Shown here in pieces: positions 1-9,586 of a stretch of 29,971 nt of DNA (position 1 is its first letter; each line of letters starts with the position of its first letter). This stretch comes from a virus. The notes beneath the pieces are model-generated. The model was not told the DNA's origin. It saw only the letters and a list, made by a program, of their open reading frames with translations, and ran no database searches. Location of the stretch: positions 1 through 29,971 of IMG/VR virus record IMGVR_UViG_3300031951_000863. The stretch is one strand, 5' to 3'. The position numbers and the translations under genes are program-made.

Positions 1-1
1 T

Positions 2-3000
2 AGCTTACAAAGACAAAGAGCAATTGAGCAACTATTTGGTAAGTTCCAACAAGCACGTCTTTCTGCATTATTTGATAACGTTATTCGTGATGGTAACCAG
101 GCATCTCGTGTTCTTGATTTAGCGTCTGCTTCTGTAGAAGATCTTGCAGCTCTTGCTGAAAAAGAATTAGGAATTACTGCAGATTCTGCAATGAATAAAT
201 TTAAAAAATCTGTTGAAGATTTAAAGGTTGCCTTAGTACCAGTTGGAGAAGTATTTTTACAAATAGTAACTCCAATTTTAGAAAAACTTTCCTCATTGGT
301 TGAATGGTTTAATGGATTATCTGATACTAGCAAAAAAGCTATTGCCAAGGTAGTATTGTATTTAGGTGGCATTGCTCCAGTGCTACTTATGACTCTAGGC
401 TTGATGTCAAACTTTGTTGCTAATGGTATAAAAGGATTGATGTTATTAAGAAATGGATTTTTAAGATTAACTGGTCAATCAAAAATTTTGGGTGAACAAA
501 CAAATTATTTAACAGTTGAACAACAGAATGCAATATCTGCTGCAGCGTCACTAGAACAATCACATATTAATTTACAACAAGCTTTTACAGGAGAAACAGC
601 TGCAGTTAGACAGTTAATATCCGAGTATCAAAGAATGGTTGCTGCACAAAATATGGCAGCAACAAGATTCCCTGGGATGATGGCTTCAGGATATGTTGCA
701 CCAAAGAAATTTGCAAAGGGCGTTATGAGTGTTCCAGGACCTAAAGGTGCTGGCGATATAGTTCCAGCAATGCTATCTCCAGGAGAAGCAGTTATTCCAG
801 CTAAGATGACACAAAAATATGGTGGTTTGATTAATGGAATGATTTCTGATAATATTCCAGGTTTTCAGGGTGGACTAGGAGTTGCAACTGGCGTATCAAG
901 CGCATCTGGGTTAGTATTTACACATGGTATTGCACCAAAAGAAATTGGAAAAGAAATAGCTGATGCTCTTATAAGTGTTGTTTCGCCATCACAAAGAACA
1001 GCATTATCACAAGCAACATCATTAAAAGGCTTAACAAATTTTGGATTTATTGCACCAGAAACATTGAATATGGGAAGAATGAGTGGTACAGATGCCTCAT
1101 CATTCTTTGGTCAAAACACAGAATTAGCAACATCAAGAATATTAAAAAGTATTTATGATTTAGTTCCATCTGCAGCAAGTGATCCAGCAGTTAAAGATGA
1201 CGTTCTTTTATTTGGAAGAAATATATCAAAAGAATTAGCTACTGCAGGATCTAGAGCAGTATCTGAAAAAGATTTCTACGTACATGTAGAAAGAGCATTA
1301 TCAAATACAATGAAAACGGCAACAACAAATGCTTTTAGAAATAGCATACCGTTAATTCAATCACAATTAACAACGGTTGCAGCTTATGGTGGTGAAGTTA
1401 ATAGAGGAAAGCGTGGACAAAGACTTGCAATCTCAAAGAAAGCTCAAATGGCTGCATTTGGATATACTGCTGGAATGGCATCTTATAAATCACAAACATT
1501 AACTAGCCAAATTAGACGATCAGGATATAATGCTGGAAATACTGCAGTTACTGCAGTTGCCGAAGGTGCTGCAACAAAGTCCCCATCTAAGAAAACAATT
1601 TTAGTTGGAGAAGATATTGCTCGTGGTTTACAGGTTGGTATGGCGAACCAAATTGATGAAACAAAAGATATGGCATCAAAACTTGCAGTAGCAGGATCAT
1701 CACTAATTAATCCTAAAACTGGTAGACCATTTAATGTTCAAGATATAGCAGCACAAACAAGAGTTACTGGACCACAGGTCGGAGGAATGGCAAGTGGTTT
1801 AATTTTACCAGGCCAACTTGCAGCACAACAAGGTCTTATTCTTCCAGGACAAACTGGAGCAAAACCAAAAGGGCTCATTATTCCAGGAAGGCCAAACTCA
1901 TTCGGACCTCCTCCACTTATCATACCAAGTGAAATGAATCGTAAAACTGCAGGTGGATTAATTGATCCAAGAACTGGTGGATATTTTCCACCATTGGTAG
2001 CAGCACCACCAGTAGCAAATGAAGTACAACAAGATAGACAGTCTAGATTTAGTAGGGTTAGGGGAGCTGTATCAAATAGATTTAGAAGATCTCCAAAAGA
2101 ACAGGGTGCACCTAGCACTGGTAAAAGAGGAATGGGTAGGGTATCTGGTGCTGGTATGGGTATTTCTGCATTAGTTTTTGCTTTATCAATGCTTCCTGGA
2201 AAACTTGGACAGCTTGCACAATCTATAATGCCAGCTGTTTTTGCATTACAGGCTTTTGCAATGTTGGCAGGAGCTATAGGCGGAATTGGCGCTGCAGTTG
2301 TTGCTGTAGGTGTTGGTTTGTATATGTTGAATAAATCTGCTCAAGAAACTGCACAAAAACTTGTAGATTCTGCCAATATGGAAGCAGAGGCTCGTTATGG
2401 AAGCGCAAAATCAATTGAACAGTTTGCAGAGTTTAGTGGAAGGTCGCTTCCAAGTGGAAGAGAATTTACTAGAAATAATAGACAGATTATTTCTGCTAGT
2501 GGTGCAGCAGTAGGCAGGTTTAATGAGTTTTATGGACAAAAAGATAATAGGGCAACACAAGTTATAAATGCTGCTGCAATACGAGGTCCAGAAGCAGGAA
2601 TACAGGCAGCTGCTATAGATGTAGCACAAAGAGCAGCAATTTTTGGCCTTGGCCCAGCAGACATTGCAGCTAATATTAAATCTGCTGCAGACCTTATAGG
2701 GGCAGATCAAGTAAAACTAAAAATGGCTGTACAAGAAATATTGTCTCCAGATGGTAAAGATATTACAAAAGAGCCACTTACCGTTAAAGCAAGAATGGAA
2801 TTTTTACAGGATCAAGCAACACAAAATATTAAGTCAATTAATGAATCTATAGCAAGCCTTGCTGGGGTAAAGATGCCAAAAGTTGAAGCAGTAGGAACTA
2901 AGCAGTTCTTATCAACTGGTGGTCTTGGAGCAGCAAGAAGATTAATAGACATAGGCAAACGTGTTCGTGGCGGAGAAACATTTGACAATGCAGCGACAAC

Positions 3001-4420
3001 AATGAGCTATCAAGAGCTCAAACAGGCTGCTGGGTATCAACAAGGAATTAACGAATCATATAGTGGTGGATTCGGTAGCGAAGTAATGGGCGTTCTTAAG
3101 CAAGGGGCAAGAAATGCATTAGGATTTGCGTATGAGATAGATCCTATAAAAGAATTTGATAGAATTCAAACTGCTGTTTCTTCTTCAACAGTACAGCTTT
3201 CTATAGCATTTACACAACAAAAAGAATCATTGGCATTACTAAATCAACAATATGCTGACGGAATAATAACTAAAGAAGAATATGATAGACAGATAGCAAT
3301 ATCTTCTTCAAATTTTGCACAGCTTGGAGAATCAAGCAAGACACTTATTACTGAACTAGACAAAATTGATAGCTCTGGTGCATTATCTGCAGATGCATTA
3401 AAATCTATGGGAAATGAAGCATTTGCTGCATTAAAAAAATCAAATCCAGAATTATTTAAAAAAATTACTAAATCAATGAAAGACCTTAATGGTGCATCAC
3501 AAATTGACATTATGATGGGGTATGCACAAGGCAGTTTAACAATTTTGGATGTTGCAAGACTACCAGAAGTTTTAGAAAAAATTGATGGTAAAACAGTAAC
3601 TGCTGCAATTAAAATATTACAAGAAGAAGGATTTTCTGCTGGCTTAAAAGAAAGTGATATTAGATCAAGACTTTCTACTCTTGATAAAGAACTGATATCT
3701 TTAGCACCATCTGGCCCAGAAGGAGCAAAAAGAAGAGCCGAGCTTCTAGATGAACAAAAATTTTTACAAAAAACATTAAAAGATATAGAGGAATCTAAAA
3801 AAGTTGGGCAAGGAACATTTGATACAGATAAGACAAGAAAAAAGGTAGCGTCTGGTGTAGGGAAAATTACTGATGCATATGACAAAGAGCTAGAGGCATT
3901 AAGAAAGAAAAGAGATGCCCTTAAAGATGTTAATAATGAGCTAGATCGTCAAAACCAGTATCAGATGAAACAGATGGATCTTATTAATCAAGCAGCTAGA
4001 GCAAAAATATCTGGAGATTTCTTACAAGCAGCCCAACTACAGCAACAATCAATGTTTGAGGGTGCAAAGTTTGCAAGAGAAAGCACTGAGCTTCAGATGG
4101 ATAGAGTTATTACGAAAGTAGAAAATGCAAGATCTAGGGTTGAAGATACTAAAAAGTTTACCTCAAAAGATAAAGAGCTACTGGCAAAACTAAGAGCTAA
4201 AGACTATGAAGGTATATCTGCAACTCCAAAAACACCACAGGTGGGATTTAATGAATCTGCAACAGGGTTTGCTGGATCTACCACAAATATTGGTGGAGCA
4301 ATGTATACTGTTACTATGAACATATCTGGAGAAAATGCACAAGACATTGCTGATAAGGTTATTAATAAATTAAATGTTTTAAACAATAAAAATAATAAGA
4401 GCAATAAGGTGAAGAAATAA
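2..4420 (+). CDS. Tape measure protein, 5' end outside window
   Basis: Sets tail length and occupies the tail tube lumen before DNA ejection. The frame is open from base 2, so the first visible ATG (191) is internal; about 1472 residues are present and the true start lies upstream. The motif LSPGEAVIPA near base 770, often seen in tape measure proteins, is followed by a long Ala/Gly/Gln-rich helical region. Bases 2140-2335 encode strongly hydrophobic segments that could insert in the host membrane. Bases 3826-4205 encode a charged coiled coil (DKELEALRKKRDAL). Bases 1795-1980 hold five degenerate GLIxPG motifs. It is followed by tail-tip genes, the usual order. It overlaps the next gene by one base (TAATG). 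The function is a family-level inference from length, composition and context, and is quite secure. Confidence 0.88.
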   Translation, partial: SLQRQRAIEQLFGKFQQARLSALFDNVIRDGNQASRVLDLASASVEDLAALAEKELGITADSAMNKFKKSVEDLKVALVPVGEVFLQIVTPILEKLSSLVEWFNGLSDTSKKAIAKVVLYLGGIAPVLLMTLGLMSNFVANGIKGLMLLRNGFLRLTGQSKILGEQTNYLTVEQQNAISAAASLEQSHINLQQAFTGETAAVRQLISEYQRMVAAQNMAATRFPGMMASGYVAPKKFAKGVMSVPGPKGAGDIVPAMLSPGEAVIPAKMTQKYGGLINGMISDNIPGFQGGLGVATGVSSASGLVFTHGIAPKEIGKEIADALISVVSPSQRTALSQATSLKGLTNFGFIAPETLNMGRMSGTDASSFFGQNTELATSRILKSIYDLVPSAASDPAVKDDVLLFGRNISKELATAGSRAVSEKDFYVHVERALSNTMKTATTNAFRNSIPLIQSQLTTVAAYGGEVNRGKRGQRLAISKKAQMAAFGYTAGMASYKSQTLTSQIRRSGYNAGNTAVTAVAEGAATKSPSKKTILVGEDIARGLQVGMANQIDETKDMASKLAVAGSSLINPKTGRPFNVQDIAAQTRVTGPQVGGMASGLILPGQLAAQQGLILPGQTGAKPKGLIIPGRPNSFGPPPLIIPSEMNRKTAGGLIDPRTGGYFPPLVAAPPVANEVQQDRQSRFSRVRGAVSNRFRRSPKEQGAPSTGKRGMGRVSGAGMGISALVFALSMLPGKLGQLAQSIMPAVFALQAFAMLAGAIGGIGAAVVAVGVGLYMLNKSAQETAQKLVDSANMEAEARYGSAKSIEQFAEFSGRSLPSGREFTRNNRQIISASGAAVGRFNEFYGQKDNRATQVINAAAIRGPEAGIQAAAIDVAQRAAIFGLGPADIAANIKSAADLIGADQVKLKMAVQEILSPDGKDITKEPLTVKARMEFLQDQATQNIKSINESIASLAGVKMPKVEAVGTKQFLSTGGLGAARRLIDIGKRVRGGETFDNAATTMSYQELKQAAGYQQGINESYSGGFGSEVMGVLKQGARNALGFAYEIDPIKEFDRIQTAVSSSTVQLSIAFTQQKESLALLNQQYADGIITKEEYDRQIAISSSNFAQLGESSKTLITELDKIDSSGALSADALKSMGNEAFAALKKSNPELFKKITKSMKDLNGASQIDIMMGYAQGSLTILDVARLPEVLEKIDGKTVTAAIKILQEEGFSAGLKESDIRSRLSTLDKELISLAPSGPEGAKRRAELLDEQKFLQKTLKDIEESKKVGQGTFDTDKTRKKVASGVGKITDAYDKELEALRKKRDALKDVNNELDRQNQYQMKQMDLINQAARAKISGDFLQAAQLQQQSMFEGAKFARESTELQMDRVITKVENARSRVEDTKKFTSKDKELLAKLRAKDYEGISATPKTPQVGFNESATGFAGSTTNIGGAMYTVTMNISGENAQDIADKVINKLNVLNNKNNKSNKVKK

Positions 4421-4893
4421 TGGCATACAAATTAAACGCTGGTCTTGAGATATCTCTTAATAATAGTACTTGGTATAAACTTACAGACCATAATCGCACA
4501 GAAATAGTAGTAAGTCCTATTGTGATTGAAAAAGAACAAAGAATGGCAAACGGTACTCTAAGAAAATTTGTTGTCAGTAAAAAAGATGTCATATCAACAT
4601 CCTGGTCATTTTTACCAGCTCAATCTGCAGATATTGTTGATGGCAACTATAGTGGTTCGTGGCTTACATCATTTTATAATGCTAATGTTGGAACCCCTAT
4701 TTATGTTAAGCTTACTGCTGCTAAACATACAGATCCGTCTATTGGACAAGTTCCAGTTGCAAATACATATGTTTCAGCATCAACTGGAACAAAAACATAT
4801 CAAGCTTTTATTACTAACTTTAGTAGAACAATAAGAAAAAGAACAATAGTAACTGACTATATTGATTTGACTATTGAGTTTACGGAGATCTAA
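4420..4893 (+). CDS. Minor tail protein, distal-tail-like
   Basis: This 157-residue protein is probably part of the tail tip, joining the tube to the hub. It is rich in predicted beta strand with no cysteine, signal peptide or membrane segment. Notable stretches are MANGTLRKFVVSKKD near residue 42 and RTIVTDYIDLTIEFTEI at the C-terminus. The second ends in alternating strands, as in tube or Dit-type beta-sandwich proteins. It is shorter than classical distal tail proteins (about 250 residues), so it may be only the N-terminal, ring-forming part. It sits exactly between tape measure and hub genes, where a distal tail protein is expected. The ATG overlaps the upstream stop and the stop overlaps the next ATG, implying coupled translation. 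The exact role is inference. Confidence 0.6.
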   Translation: MAYKLNAGLEISLNNSTWYKLTDHNRTEIVVSPIVIEKEQRMANGTLRKFVVSKKDVISTSWSFLPAQSADIVDGNYSGSWLTSFYNANVGTPIYVKLTAAKHTDPSIGQVPVANTYVSASTGTKTYQAFITNFSRTIRKRTIVTDYIDLTIEFTEI

Positions 4894-7800
4894 TGCTAGA
4901 TGTTGTAAGCTCTAATGTTTTTGCAAATTCAAATTCAATAAAACTAACACCAGTAGTTTTTGCTGAATGGAATCAAAATATATTTAATCCACCATATGCA
5001 ACTGTTGCTGGAGATGGTACACTTCAAACAGGAATATCAACCACAACAACATTGACAGATGTTTCTGGATCGTCTGCAAAAACTGGTTTTACAACTAAAA
5101 AATTTGCTATGGCTGCAGATAAAGATACAATTGAATACTCTATAACGCCTACAGCAACTAGTAGTGCTTTTAAAATTATTACATATATAAAAACAAATCA
5201 AAACAATCCAATCATGGCTAGTGTTTTTGCACAAGGATCATCTAGTCAGTTTGGATCATCTAGTGTTGAAATTAATTCATTTGGATGGTTAAAGGTTGAA
5301 ACATATATTGGTGGTGCTTCTAAAACAGATAATATTTCTTCTTTTACATATAAGATTATTTTAAATAGATTTAGTACTGCAGATCCAATTCCAGAAGTTT
5401 TATTTACAGTACCGCAGGTATATGCAACAACATATTTTGATTACCAGTATAATTCTATGTGGCCCTCAGACTCTGTATTTACAAATTTTAGACCAGGTGA
5501 GTCATATGTAAATACAGGAAGTTCAAAATTTTCTTTTCCATCTAATTTCAGAAAAGTAAATGAAAATCTTGTTAATGGATATACTGGCGATGCTTATATG
5601 CCAGTAAGCCCAATTGTTCAAAATCCACAATCAATAAATGTTGCTCCACCAGTTCCGCTTTATAAAAATGGACTACTTAGTGATATGAATCAATATAAGT
5701 ATTTTATATCAGACAACACATCAAAATCAATTACTGGGATATATGACCCATCTGGCATTATTGCAAATAAAATAGTAATTAAGTTTAATACACTAATGGC
5801 TGTTCCTACAATAAATGTTGCAGTAAATGGATCAAACATCACTGTTGATGGATCTCAAGCAATCAGTTTGGCAACAAACTCGGGCAAAGAAAGTAATGGT
5901 GTTAGAGAAGACGCAGGGGTGCTTGTATTATATTGGACTGGCTCAGCATGGACAAGATCTAGGTGGTCAGTTATGCCAACATTTTCTTCAACTGGATCAA
6001 TTGCTACGTCTACCACAATTAATAAAATAACTGTGACTCAAACAACTAATACTGCAAGGACTCAGTTTGCATCATATACGTCTGCAGCTTTTATTGAGGA
6101 TTTAGCTAGAATGCAAGTCATTGAAATATCTCCAAGGCTTGAACTAGACTTAACTAATTATTTGCTATCTATATCAATAAACAAATCTATTGATTCTAAA
6201 AATACGTTTTTACCAATTTCATCAGTTAATTCAGATGACTGCTCAATAACTCTTTCTGGATTACCAGCTGGCAATATATCTTCTTTTGTTCCAATTTTTT
6301 CAAGCCAAAGCAATAAAACTCAAACATTTTTAAAAGGCATGCTTAGAAAAAATATTAAATTTTATACAGGTTTTTATTTAGAAAATTATTTTGATAATAC
6401 CACTAATGCTTTTATTTCTCCCAACACATTTATTCCTGGGGGAATATTTTATTCAGATACATGGGAAGAGTCTGATATAAACGAGGTAACAATACAAACA
6501 TATGATATAGGAAGATATTTACAATCAACGCCAGTATCAGACTATGTATCAAACTTAAAAACGGTAGTTGATGTAATATCAAACATTTTAGATTTATCAG
6601 GATTTACTGATTATGACTATGACTCTTTATATACTGTATGTAATAATAAAAATGTTCCAATTGACTTAGCTTATTTTTATGTTAATTCTAAAGATACAAC
6701 ATTAGTAGATGCTTTAGATCAAATATTTCTTCCATATCAAATAGGAGCATTTATTAATGAATATGGCATTATGAAATTTTTAAGCTTGTCTGAAATACTA
6801 GGAACAACTTCAACTGTACTAACAGTTGATGATTCTGATATTTTAGAAAATGGATATTCAGTAGTTAATAATGCAAAGCCAGGAAAAGTTTCACTTAGAT
6901 ATCAATCGCCAAAAATTAAACAATCTTTAGCATTACAAAATTTGTTACTAGAGGCAAATTCTCCATCATTTATTTATACGACTGGAAGTGATATTGTATG
7001 GGCACAGCAAAACGCAGATTCGGTTGGGATGAACTATTTAAATGAAAACATGGATAGTTCTCAAAATTATTTTGTAATGGACAATAATGATTTATTAGAT
7101 ATATTTCATACGTATAACTTAAATACAACTGGATATGCAGCTATTGAAAATGAAATAGTTTCTTTTGTTTATAAAGAATATACTATTGAAGATCAATCTA
7201 ATAATATAGTTTATGCTAGTGTAAAAAATGATATAGAGCTTGCTGCAGAAATTGATAGATTTAATAAAAAATATATGGTTGGTTTAAAAACAACTGACGG
7301 CAGTGTTAAGACTGGATATAATAAAATTATTGAGCCAACTGGCAAAATTACTAATGTACAAAGAGGTATGTTTGGAACAAAAATATCTGATCATACGGTT
7401 TTAGATTCTTCAAATGCTGCAAGCAAAAATATATCATGTAAACAAATGTCTAATACATATGTTGTAACTGGGCTTGGAACTTATTCTTCATCTACTGATA
7501 ATGAGTTTAAGGCTACAACAGCAACAGGTGGAAAAACATTGTTTTATCCTACTACAGAAAGAAGCTCTGTATCTATAAATAGCACTACAGAACCATATAA
7601 AACATACTCTTGTAAGTTTAATTTAGCTGACATAGACCTAGCATCTGGCGGATTATTTTTTAATTTAGCAAATACTGAAGTTGATGCAACTAATGCATAC
7701 TTTTTAGAGTTAGTAAAATATAATACTTTTACTATTACAGAACAAGGAGAAGTCCCCTTTGATCCACCAAGATATATGTATGCCCTTGTTTTCTACCAGT

Positions 7801-9059
7801 TTAATGGTACAGAAAATGTAATAGCATATGCGGATGTTACTTCAACTATAAAAAATATTATAGCTAATACAGAAAAGGTTTTAGAAAAAAGTGGTACTGG
7901 AGAAGATGCCATATATACTCCTACAACAGATCCACGCTATGACTATTTTCATTTAAAAGCGACAACTTATAAATCGTCTGGCACAATAAACTATACAAAT
8001 GATCAAGGACAGCCAGCAACTACTGATGATGGAGAAAGCACTACTGTTGTAAATTTACTATCTGTATTCTTAAATAATGTTGAAATACGTGGCTGGAAAG
8101 TTTACGATGATCCAGCATGGGTTCCAATTGCTATTAATGAAAAAACTGGTCTGCCTAAAAAAGTTCAGCTAAATTCTAATATTACAGCTGGAACAATTTT
8201 TGGATCATTTATTTCAACAGATCCAGTAGAGGTTAGTGAATTATATTATCCAGAACAAAATGGTGCTGTAGCTGGAGCAGTTAGAGAAATTTATGCAACA
8301 CATAAATCTTTGAAAGAAAGAAGTGTAAATTATTATTTTCAAGATAGAGAATTTTTAAATGGCATGATTCAAAATCAAAATATATTTTCTAAATCAAAAT
8401 CTTATATGATGCAGACTAAGCCATCTGTTCTTGGAATAAACACCTATGATGTTCAGTATACTACTCCAGCAGCTGTTTCTGTAGATGTATTGCCAGTGGA
8501 ATATCTGCTACAATATTTTCCAGGATCTGAGCCAGTAGACAAAAAATATTTACAGAAAAAAGAAGTTGACGAATACTCACTGTCATACTCTACAATTTTA
8601 AACACTGGATTTAGAGCAAAATTTGCTATTGCAAATAATACATCTCATATGGTATTTCTTAAAAAAGATTCTACAGAAATTATGCCACTAACTGTGGTAT
8701 TGAATTTATGGACACAAGAATTAATAGCTCCTTCAGATCCAGAAGTTATAGAAAAAGTTATGGATAAAAACAATATGGCAGAAACTATACAACTTGACTC
8801 AAACTGGATACAATCTAAAGAATCTGCAAATAAACTTATCAATGTAATCGCAAGAGGAATAGATAATTTTTCTAAAGAAGTAAGATTACAAATTTTTGGT
8901 AATCCGTTGATACAGGTAGGAGATATTGTCCAGGTGAGTTATTCTTTGTCTGGACTCAATCAACAAAAATATATGGTTAACTCGGTTTCACACTCATTTG
9001 ACACTGGGTTATCAACAAGTTTATCGCTAAATATGATTGATAGCGGAATATCATATTGA
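4893..9059 (+). CDS. Tail hub / baseplate protein with inserted beta-sandwich region
   Basis: This 1388-residue protein is probably the tail-tip hub. The C-terminal part, from about residue 1290, reads GNPLIQVGDIVQVSY followed by YMVNSVSHSFDTGLSTSLSL. This pattern is typical of gp27/Gp37-like siphovirus hub proteins, in which a strand-rich domain ends in a sensing or structural beta barrel. The middle part (about residues 400-650) also looks hub-like (EISPRLELDLTNYLL, then VVDVISNILDLSGF). Residues about 830-1090 resemble a separate beta-sandwich of LamG or carbohydrate-binding type (LFFNLANTEVDATNAYFLEL); no family can be assigned by eye. No peptidase or lysozyme motif was recognised. The ATG overlaps the upstream stop (TAATG). 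The tail-hub assignment is fairly sure; the insertion is inference. Confidence 0.72.
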   Translation: MLDVVSSNVFANSNSIKLTPVVFAEWNQNIFNPPYATVAGDGTLQTGISTTTTLTDVSGSSAKTGFTTKKFAMAADKDTIEYSITPTATSSAFKIITYIKTNQNNPIMASVFAQGSSSQFGSSSVEINSFGWLKVETYIGGASKTDNISSFTYKIILNRFSTADPIPEVLFTVPQVYATTYFDYQYNSMWPSDSVFTNFRPGESYVNTGSSKFSFPSNFRKVNENLVNGYTGDAYMPVSPIVQNPQSINVAPPVPLYKNGLLSDMNQYKYFISDNTSKSITGIYDPSGIIANKIVIKFNTLMAVPTINVAVNGSNITVDGSQAISLATNSGKESNGVREDAGVLVLYWTGSAWTRSRWSVMPTFSSTGSIATSTTINKITVTQTTNTARTQFASYTSAAFIEDLARMQVIEISPRLELDLTNYLLSISINKSIDSKNTFLPISSVNSDDCSITLSGLPAGNISSFVPIFSSQSNKTQTFLKGMLRKNIKFYTGFYLENYFDNTTNAFISPNTFIPGGIFYSDTWEESDINEVTIQTYDIGRYLQSTPVSDYVSNLKTVVDVISNILDLSGFTDYDYDSLYTVCNNKNVPIDLAYFYVNSKDTTLVDALDQIFLPYQIGAFINEYGIMKFLSLSEILGTTSTVLTVDDSDILENGYSVVNNAKPGKVSLRYQSPKIKQSLALQNLLLEANSPSFIYTTGSDIVWAQQNADSVGMNYLNENMDSSQNYFVMDNNDLLDIFHTYNLNTTGYAAIENEIVSFVYKEYTIEDQSNNIVYASVKNDIELAAEIDRFNKKYMVGLKTTDGSVKTGYNKIIEPTGKITNVQRGMFGTKISDHTVLDSSNAASKNISCKQMSNTYVVTGLGTYSSSTDNEFKATTATGGKTLFYPTTERSSVSINSTTEPYKTYSCKFNLADIDLASGGLFFNLANTEVDATNAYFLELVKYNTFTITEQGEVPFDPPRYMYALVFYQFNGTENVIAYADVTSTIKNIIANTEKVLEKSGTGEDAIYTPTTDPRYDYFHLKATTYKSSGTINYTNDQGQPATTDDGESTTVVNLLSVFLNNVEIRGWKVYDDPAWVPIAINEKTGLPKKVQLNSNITAGTIFGSFISTDPVEVSELYYPEQNGAVAGAVREIYATHKSLKERSVNYYFQDREFLNGMIQNQNIFSKSKSYMMQTKPSVLGINTYDVQYTTPAAVSVDVLPVEYLLQYFPGSEPVDKKYLQKKEVDEYSLSYSTILNTGFRAKFAIANNTSHMVFLKKDSTEIMPLTVVLNLWTQELIAPSDPEVIEKVMDKNNMAETIQLDSNWIQSKESANKLINVIARGIDNFSKEVRLQIFGNPLIQVGDIVQVSYSLSGLNQQKYMVNSVSHSFDTGLSTSLSLNMIDSGISY

Positions 9060-9062
9060 AAA

Positions 9063-9071
9063 TGATATAAT
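9063..9071 (+). promoter_or_regulatory. Extended -10 promoter (TGATATAAT)
   Basis: A perfect TATAAT (9066-9071) preceded by TGn lies in the 33-base gap before the lectin-like gene. No convincing -35 box lies 16-18 bases upstream, which extended -10 promoters can lack. The start site would be near 9078, giving a leader of about 15 bases that still contains AAGGAG (9082-9087). Similar TGn elements precede other block-leading genes. Confidence 0.5.
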
Positions 9072-9092
9072 GGTAGACAACAAGGAGATACT

Positions 9093-9575
9093 ATGTCTTA
9101 TGTAAAAATATCAGACCCAGCCATCATGGACTTAGCGGGTATGCAACAAATTATTAATGTTATTAACCAACATAGCGATTATCTTAATGTTTTAATTAAT
9201 AGGTTTGGAACAGTTATTACTCCTACTTGGGATGAAAAAGCTGCTCAACAAATATATGATCCAGCAACCAGCGTAATCGCCTATGGAAAAACACCAATAG
9301 AATCGGATGATGATAATGAGGTTGGTGCTAATAAAACATTTTATGATCAATCTGTAACTTTTGACGGTGTTACATTTTCTCAGGTGCCACATATAGTTGC
9401 AACACTTGATAATAGTCAGGGCTCACTAAGTGGTCAACTTGATTTTATGATATCTGTCCATGGGGCTACAACTAGTGGATTTACTCTTAGAGCTATGAGG
9501 GCTGGCGTATTTAATGATAAGTGGACCATTGATAACGAAATAAGAGTTAACTGGATTGCTATTGGGCCAAGATAG
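9093..9575 (+). CDS. Tail protein with H-type-lectin-like domain
   Basis: This 160-residue protein has a short helical N-terminus (MQQIINVINQHSDYLNVLINR) that could trimerise or attach to the tail. Residues about 84-159 carry a pattern matching H-type lectins: VTFDGVTFSQVPHIVATL, then SVHGATTSGFTLRAMR, and a terminal VNWIAIGP. In that family, trimeric or hexameric beta-sandwiches bind N-acetylgalactosamine and similar sugars, so a host-glycan receptor role is plausible. It has a strong Shine-Dalgarno site (AAGGAG, 5 bases from the ATG) and its own extended -10 promoter, unlike the coupled genes around it. It lies between hub and fibre genes, fitting an adhesin. The domain call rests on visual motif matching only. 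Confidence 0.6.
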   Translation: MSYVKISDPAIMDLAGMQQIINVINQHSDYLNVLINRFGTVITPTWDEKAAQQIYDPATSVIAYGKTPIESDDDNEVGANKTFYDQSVTFDGVTFSQVPHIVATLDNSQGSLSGQLDFMISVHGATTSGFTLRAMRAGVFNDKWTIDNEIRVNWIAIGPR

Positions 9576-9586
9576 GTAAAAAATAA

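Noticed and set aside
3244-3885. 213-residue minus-strand open frame inside the tape measure gene
   Set aside because: It lies opposite a well-supported gene with no ribosome site; its length is explained by the codon bias of the plus-strand gene.
4568-4834. 88-residue plus-strand open frame inside the distal-tail gene
   Set aside because: It overlaps a better-supported gene in another frame and has no ribosome site or recognisable domain.
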